Shown here: in pieces, positions 59,615 to 64,000 of the stretch | Position numbering within the stretch: the stretch's first letter is position 1 | Layout of the letters: each line of letters begins with the position of its first letter | Source: an uncultured Azospirillum sp. | GTDB taxonomy: Bacteria; Pseudomonadota; Alphaproteobacteria; RF32; CAG-239 | Length of the DNA stretch: 64,000 nt | Direction: 5' to 3' | NCBI GenBank assembly: GCA_947383875.1 | Contig: CANDEX010000001.1 | Coordinates: 11,991-75,990, forward strand | The notes under the pieces: generated by a model | Told to the model about the DNA's origin: nothing | The model's input: the letters and a program-made list of their open reading frames with translations, nothing else | The model's database searches: none | Position numbers and translations under genes: made by a program

Positions 59615-60370
59615 ATGTCCGGACATTCCCAATTTAAAAATATTATGTACCGCAAAGGAGCACAAGATGCTAAAAAGGCTCGTGTCTTTGCTAAGTTAGC
59701 GCGCGATATTACAATTGCAGCTAAAAGCGGCTTGCCGGAGCCAGATAAAAATCCGCGCTTGCGTTTGGCTATTCAGGCAGCTCGTGCAGAAAGTATGCCG
59801 AAGGACAATATTGAACGTGCAATTGCCAAAGCCAGCCAGACTGCCGGCGGTAATGATTATGTATCCGTTCGTTATGAAGGGTTTGGGCCGGGTAAGGTTG
59901 CGGTTATTGTTGAGGCGATGACTGATAATAAAAACCGGACAGTCGGTAATGTTCGCACGATTTTTGGCAAACGCGGTGGAATGATGGGTGAATCCGGGTC
60001 TGTTACTTTTAATTTTGAGCGTATTGGTTTTATTCAGTATCCATTAAGTGTGGCAGATGCGGATAAAATTTTTGAAGCAGCTTTGGAAGCCGGTGCCAAT
60101 GATGTGGTTTCTGATGATGAAAATCATGAAATTGAAACTTTACCGGATGATTTGAATGCGGTTACAGAAACGCTGGAAAAAGCATTCGGAACGCCGTCTG
60201 CATCTCGTTTGGATTGGAAAGCAACCGTTAAAACGGATATTTCTGACAAGGAAACAGCACAAAAGCTGCTTGAGTTTATCGATGCTTTGGAAGAAGATGA
60301 TGATGTTCAGCGCGTTTATCATAATGCCGAGTTTTCGGATGAGGTTATGGCTGCGCTGGAAGCTGAATAG
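59615..60370 (+). CDS. yebC: YebC/PmpR family protein
   Basis: 251 residues, standard length. GHSQFKNIMYRKGAQDAKKARVFAKLARDI at the front (usual form is GHSKWxNIxxRK), NPRLRLAIQAARAESMPKDNIERAI and RTVGNVRTIFGKRGGMMGESGSVTFNFER are family hallmarks. Long described as a transcription regulator; recent work on relatives ties the family to ribosomes stalled on proline stretches. Sits directly before ruvC as in many alphaproteobacteria. Confidence 0.93.
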   Translation: MSGHSQFKNIMYRKGAQDAKKARVFAKLARDITIAAKSGLPEPDKNPRLRLAIQAARAESMPKDNIERAIAKASQTAGGNDYVSVRYEGFGPGKVAVIVEAMTDNKNRTVGNVRTIFGKRGGMMGESGSVTFNFERIGFIQYPLSVADADKIFEAALEAGANDVVSDDENHEIETLPDDLNAVTETLEKAFGTPSASRLDWKATVKTDISDKETAQKLLEFIDALEEDDDVQRVYHNAEFSDEVMAALEAE

Positions 60371-60380
60371 TTATGAATTG

Positions 60381-60407
60381 AGCCGCTTTCGGGCGGCTTC
60401 TTTTTTT
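60381..60407 (+). terminator. Terminator between yebC and ruvC
   Basis: AGCCGC and GCGGCT around TTTCGG, followed by TC and T7; it ends 15 bases before ruvC. It may give partial readthrough, as the genes are commonly co-transcribed. Confidence 0.8.
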
Positions 60408-60422
60408 GGCAGGGATTGTTAA

Positions 60423-60908
60423 ATGCGGATTTTAGGGCTTGATCCCAGTTTGTCATCAACCGGCTGGGGTGTCATTGAGGTTGAGAATAATCGTTTGCGT
60501 TATGTGGCAGACGGTTTTATTAAAACTGATCCCAAGCTGCCGATTTATGATCGTTTGGCGATTATTCACCGGACGTTAAATGAGGTTATTGAAACTTATC
60601 ATCCGGAAGAAGCTGCCATAGAACAAGTTTTTTTAAATGAAAATCCGTCTTCTACCATTAAATTAGGGATGGCGCGCGGTGTTGTTATTTTGGCTCCGGC
60701 ACTGTTTGATATTCCTGTCTGTGAATATGAACCGACTAAGGTTAAAAAGGCTTTGGTAGGTGTTGGACGAGCTGAGAAATCTCAAGTCGAAACGATGGTT
60801 AAAATTCTGCTTCCGGGGTGTAAACCTAAGAATAACGACAGCTCAGATGCGTTAGCTATGGCAATTACCCATTACCACCTTAGAAAAACTTGTCTAATGA
60901 GTATCTAA
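60423..60908 (+). CDS. ruvC: Holliday junction resolvase RuvC
   Basis: 161 residues. The four catalytic acids are in place: D7 (LGLDPS), E67 (AIEQVF), D139 and D142 (NDSSDALAMAITH). RuvC cuts Holliday junctions moved by RuvAB. The gene is separated from ruvA by an unknown gene. Confidence 0.95.
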   Translation: MRILGLDPSLSSTGWGVIEVENNRLRYVADGFIKTDPKLPIYDRLAIIHRTLNEVIETYHPEEAAIEQVFLNENPSSTIKLGMARGVVILAPALFDIPVCEYEPTKVKKALVGVGRAEKSQVETMVKILLPGCKPKNNDSSDALAMAITHYHLRKTCLMSI

Positions 60909-61071
60909 TTCAGAAATTGCAGGACAGAAGTGTCCTCATGTACCTTTATGTACTTCGCTCTTTTCTCTCTTCATCCCTTTGCGTTTTTTTATGTCCTTGA
61001 CAAAAATATCTGAAAAGTCTACTGTCTGGTTTATAAATTTATTTTTATGTCAAATTTAAAACCATACAATT

Positions 61072-61701
61072 ATGAAGACAAAAGAAAAAACGGAGTTAAT
61101 TCGTTCGGAGTTGGTCAAGATTGTCAAAACTTACAATCGTTATCCGGCTATAGGGTTGTTTGAGCGTTGGTCGGCAGAGTGTTTGTTAAGGTTGGCTGTC
61201 GGTGCTGTTTGTTGTTTGTCGTTCAAGGACATATACACTATTTTGCGCAAATCGGTCGGGATAGGTGTTTGCTGTCCCGATATTAGAGAAAGAGATTTAG
61301 AATTCAAGATATTATATTCTCTGTGTTGTTCTATCCTTATTCGTACGAAGGAGGAGGCCTGTATTGCGCCGAATGATGTTTTGTATCGGCAGACTTTGAT
61401 AAAATTGAGACAAGTCGGGCATCGTGTTTTGATAGTGGTTAATGTGGAAACAGAACTATATTTTCAAGCATGGTATGAGAATCCGGCGGCTGATGAAACG
61501 GAAATGATTCAATGGTCATCTCTTTGTCCTTGTTTTATGAAAGTTGTTAAATGTCTTGATGATGTTAATAATGCAGAGGCAATGTTCTTTTACGAAGAAA
61601 TTTTAGAGGCTCAATCAAGTGAGGAGGTGCCGCCGTTGATGATTGTTTTAACGGCGGGAGAAAATTTTTTTACCGGTGAATTTTATGATACAAATAGTTA
61701 G
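61072..61701 (+). CDS. Unrecognised protein between ruvC and ruvA
   Basis: 209 residues, no family recognised. Cysteine-rich for its size (CLLRLAVGAVCCLSF, GVCCPD, SLCCSIL, SLCPC) with charged ends; no signal peptide. GC and codon use are like the flanking genes. It stands alone: 163 bases after ruvC, followed by a terminator, so it is probably its own unit inserted into the ruv locus. Confidence 0.6.
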   Translation: MKTKEKTELIRSELVKIVKTYNRYPAIGLFERWSAECLLRLAVGAVCCLSFKDIYTILRKSVGIGVCCPDIRERDLEFKILYSLCCSILIRTKEEACIAPNDVLYRQTLIKLRQVGHRVLIVVNVETELYFQAWYENPAADETEMIQWSSLCPCFMKVVKCLDDVNNAEAMFFYEEILEAQSSEEVPPLMIVLTAGENFFTGEFYDTNS

Positions 61702-61721
61702 TTCCCATAACTTTGTTTTTT

Positions 61722-61750
61722 AAGTCGGCAAGTCAGCCGACTTTTTTTTA
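61722..61750 (+). terminator. Terminator before ruvA
   Basis: AAGTCGGC and GCCGACTT around AAGTCA, then T8, 20 bases after the unknown gene. Confidence 0.88.
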
Positions 61751-61841
61751 GGTCTTCTTTAGTTCTTAATTTCTAAAAAAATGTTGCGCGGCAGGGGTGA
61801 TTTGTGTAAGCTAAAGCATATTTACTAATGAGGATGAATGG

Positions 61842-62516
61842 ATGATTGCAAAACTGCGCGGACTTATTGATACCATTGGAGATGATTATTGTATTGTTGA
61901 TGTCAATGGTGTGGGGTATCTGGTGTTTGCTTCGGCCAAAACATTAGGTAAGCTTATTCGCGGAAAACAGTATTGTTTATTGATTGAAACCGTGGTTCGC
62001 GAAGACAGCATCACGTTATTTGGGTTTGTTGATGCTTGGGAGAAAGAATGGTTTCTGACTTTGACAAAAGTTCAGGGTGTGGGGGCTAAGGTTTGTTTGA
62101 GTATTCTTTCGGTTCTCTCTCCGGCTCAGTTAGCTCAAGCGATTGCGGCGCAAGATAAAAATTCATTCACTCGGGCCAGCGGTGTCGGTCCGAAATTGGC
62201 GGCGCGTCTTGTTACTGAATTAAAAGACAAGATTGTTACCGTGCCTTGGGAAGCAACGTCAATCGGCGACTTGAGCCAAGAGGAAAATATGAATGAACAA
62301 CAAGCGACGGAAGAGGCTGAAACTTATGCGGACAATTTAATTGCTCGAGATGATGATCCCAGCAGAATGGAAGATGCCATATCTGCTTTGGTAAACTTGG
62401 GCTATCAACGTCTGGAGGCTTATCAGGCTGTGAATAAAGCCAGTGCGGCGGAGCCATCAGCCGATGTTTCCGGTTTAATTCGTTTGGCCTTGAAAGAATT
62501 TGCAACTAAGGAATAA
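61842..62516 (+). CDS. ruvA: Holliday junction branch migration subunit RuvA
   Basis: 224 residues. N-terminal OB fold ([31 protein letters not shown]), helix-hairpin-helix pairs ([16 protein letters not shown] and [23 protein letters not shown]) and a C-terminal RuvB-binding helix ([25 protein letters not shown]). RuvA tetramers hold the junction for RuvB. A slightly long acidic linker is present. ruvB follows after one base. Confidence 0.95.
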   Translation: MIAKLRGLIDTIGDDYCIVDVNGVGYLVFASAKTLGKLIRGKQYCLLIETVVREDSITLFGFVDAWEKEWFLTLTKVQGVGAKVCLSILSVLSPAQLAQAIAAQDKNSFTRASGVGPKLAARLVTELKDKIVTVPWEATSIGDLSQEENMNEQQATEEAETYADNLIARDDDPSRMEDAISALVNLGYQRLEAYQAVNKASAAEPSADVSGLIRLALKEFATKE

Positions 62517-62517
62517 T

Positions 62518-63585
62518 ATGGAAAGCGAGCGATTAGTCAGTCCCGAAAAATTAAACGAAGACGAACAAGTTGTCGGAGCTCCGGTCAGTTTGCGTCCGGA
62601 GAGTTTAAGTGATTTTGTCGGGCAGCCTTTGGTCTGTGAAAATTTGAAAGTCTTTATTGAGGCCGCCAAAAAGCGTGGTGATGCTTTGGATCATGTGTTG
62701 CTGTTTGGACCGCCGGGATTAGGAAAAACAACTTTGGCATCAATTGTTGCCAAGGAATTGGGGGTCGGCTTTCGTGCGACTTCCGCACCTATGATTTCCA
62801 AGTCTGGTGATTTGGCGGCGATTTTGACAAATTTGGAACGCAATGATGTGTTGTTTATTGATGAAATTCATCGTCTGAATCCGGCGATTGAGGAAGTTTT
62901 ATATTCAGCGATGGAAGATTTCCAGCTTGATTTAATTATTGGCGAGGGGCCGTCCGCTCGGTCGGTACGAATCGATTTACAGCCTTTTACTCTGGTGGGG
63001 GCAACGACACGTTCCGGCTTATTGAGCACGCCGTTGCGTGAGCGTTTTGGTATTCCGTTGCGTTTGGATTTTTACAGTCCGGAAGAATTGAAAAAAATTG
63101 TTATCCGCGGCGCACGTCTGTTAGGGATGCCAATATCCGATGACGGAGCAATGGAAGTGGCTAAACGCTCACGAGGGACACCGCGTGTGGCCGGTCGTTT
63201 GTTGCGGCGGGTGCGCGATTTCGGGGCGATGGCGGATGCGAAAGAGGTTGACAATCTCATTGCTGACAAAGCTTTACGACGTTTGGATGTAGATAATTAT
63301 GGTTTGGATGCTTTTGATCGCCGTTATTTGGAATGTATTGCCGTTAATTATGGCGGAGGTCCGGTCGGTGCAGATACTTTAGCGGCTGCTTTGTCTGAGG
63401 AACGCGATACGATTGAAGAAGTGATTGAACCGTTTTTACTTAAACTTGGTTTTTTGCAGCGTACACCGCGTGGTAGGGTTATTTCCGACAGTGGACGGGA
63501 ATATTTGGGGCTGCCGCAAATTCATAAAGCGCGTCCCGCGAATCCGCAATTTGATTTATTGAAGATAATTGAAGAGGATATGTAA
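62518..63585 (+). CDS. ruvB: Holliday junction branch migration ATPase RuvB
   Basis: 355 residues from the ATG at 62518. [11 protein letters not shown] front, Walker [14 protein letters not shown], Walker [27 protein letters not shown], sensor [18 protein letters not shown] and the C-terminal DNA-binding winged helix ([41 protein letters not shown]) are complete. It drives branch migration as a hexamer. The stop codon overlaps the start of ybgC. Confidence 0.96.
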   Translation: MESERLVSPEKLNEDEQVVGAPVSLRPESLSDFVGQPLVCENLKVFIEAAKKRGDALDHVLLFGPPGLGKTTLASIVAKELGVGFRATSAPMISKSGDLAAILTNLERNDVLFIDEIHRLNPAIEEVLYSAMEDFQLDLIIGEGPSARSVRIDLQPFTLVGATTRSGLLSTPLRERFGIPLRLDFYSPEELKKIVIRGARLLGMPISDDGAMEVAKRSRGTPRVAGRLLRRVRDFGAMADAKEVDNLIADKALRRLDVDNYGLDAFDRRYLECIAVNYGGGPVGADTLAAALSEERDTIEEVIEPFLLKLGFLQRTPRGRVISDSGREYLGLPQIHKARPANPQFDLLKIIEEDM

Positions 63586-64000
63586 TGACTTATGATGTGC
63601 AGCCGGCCAGCGGTCGGTTTTTCGGGGCAACATTTGCTTTTCCGGTAAGGGTTTATTATGAAGATACCGATGCCGGCGGAATCGTTTATTATGCTAATTA
63701 TCTGCGGTTTGCCGAAAGAGCGCGTACAGAGTTTATTCGTGCGCTGGGCTGCTCCCAGCAACAAGCTTTGGAAGCGGAAGATAAGTGCGGTTTTACCGTG
63801 CGCAGCTGCACGGTTGATTACAAACTTCCGGCCATTTTGGATGATGCCTTGGTTGTCACCTGTGAAATGCGTGAAGCCAAAGGAGCATCAGCCATCATGT
63901 ATCAAGAAATTTATCGAGGCGAAACTTTATTGGCAACTGTCGAGGTCAAAGTGGCGTATGTGGATTTGGGGCGTAAGCGTCCGGTTCGAATCCCTGCGGA
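63585..64000 (+). CDS. ybgC: YbgC-type acyl-CoA thioesterase, cut by window end
   Basis: 138 codons are visible; the gene runs off the right edge. The hot-dog fold signature RVYYEDTDAGGIVYYANYLRFAERARTEF with the catalytic Asp in EDTDAGG, and VRSCTVDYKLPAILDD, fit YbgC. It starts on the ruvB stop (TAATG). In many Gram-negative bacteria this gene heads the tol-pal operon, which would be expected just outside the window. Confidence 0.92.
   Translation, partial: MTYDVQPASGRFFGATFAFPVRVYYEDTDAGGIVYYANYLRFAERARTEFIRALGCSQQQALEAEDKCGFTVRSCTVDYKLPAILDDALVVTCEMREAKGASAIMYQEIYRGETLLATVEVKVAYVDLGRKRPVRIPA

Noticed and set aside
1..64000. Insertion sequences or transposases.
   Set aside because: No DDE or HUH transposase and no terminal inverted repeats with target duplication were seen; the only recombinase is the tyrosine integrase.

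Overview
The window is about 14 kb of chromosome from a low-GC Gram-negative bacterium, split by a 49.0 kb integrated element. The order yebC-ruvC-ruvA-ruvB-ybgC on the right, together with prophage families typical of alphaproteobacterial phages (DUF6362, DUF6441 and DUF3768 type), points to an AT-rich alphaproteobacterium. This is inferred from gene content; nothing in the window fixes a genus.

Left flank and attachment site. A MATE transporter gene runs in from the left edge. At 1008-1047 lies the 5' half of a tRNA-Thr(TGT) gene, and its matching 3' half lies at 50061-50105. The halves share a 9-base core (TTTGTAATC), have fully complementary acceptor strands, and rejoin into a 76-nt tRNA. 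The element between them carries its own complete tRNA-Thr(TGT) at 1246-1321, so the host decoder is broken but replaced. A tandem 11-base repeat occurs near both ends, as expected for integrase arm sites.

Prophage body (1.6-29.2 kb). The order is a tyrosine integrase; a DNA-binding protein and an AlpA/excisionase-like gene behind phased ATCCGA repeats; a replication module; a minus-strand nuclease-like gene; two ParB-domain proteins, one fused to a methyltransferase; then a lambda-type head set (TerS, TerL, gpW, portal, S49 protease with nested scaffold, decoration, capsid, FII-like). A siphovirus tail set follows, with a -1 frameshift in the tail chaperone, a tape measure, fibre-like proteins and L/K/I-J-like tip proteins. 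A lysis cassette of lysozyme-like protein, holin and overlapping spanins ends it.

Cargo (29.2-50 kb). A 10.4 kb minus-strand gene encodes a 3454-residue RTX protein with a lipase-like N-terminus and about 17 calcium-binding repeat units, behind an unknown membrane protein. Divergent from these are a type I secretion ABC transporter and membrane fusion protein of clearly higher GC. Next comes an ApeA-like HEPN defence gene split by a -1 frame change at a perfect slippery heptamer, a DUF3768/N6-methylase-like accessory group, and a RhuM-like/Doc toxin-antitoxin pair at the right attachment site. The element is therefore a lambda-sized prophage with secretion, defence and addiction cargo.

Right flank (50.1-64 kb). 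This holds ordinary chromosome: a TPR protein, a micro-ORF before a flippase-like membrane protein, a PcfJ-like protein, a thioredoxin-like protein, an M24B peptidase with prmA, a lipoprotein, then yebC, ruvC, an unknown gene, ruvA, ruvB and a ybgC gene cut by the window end.
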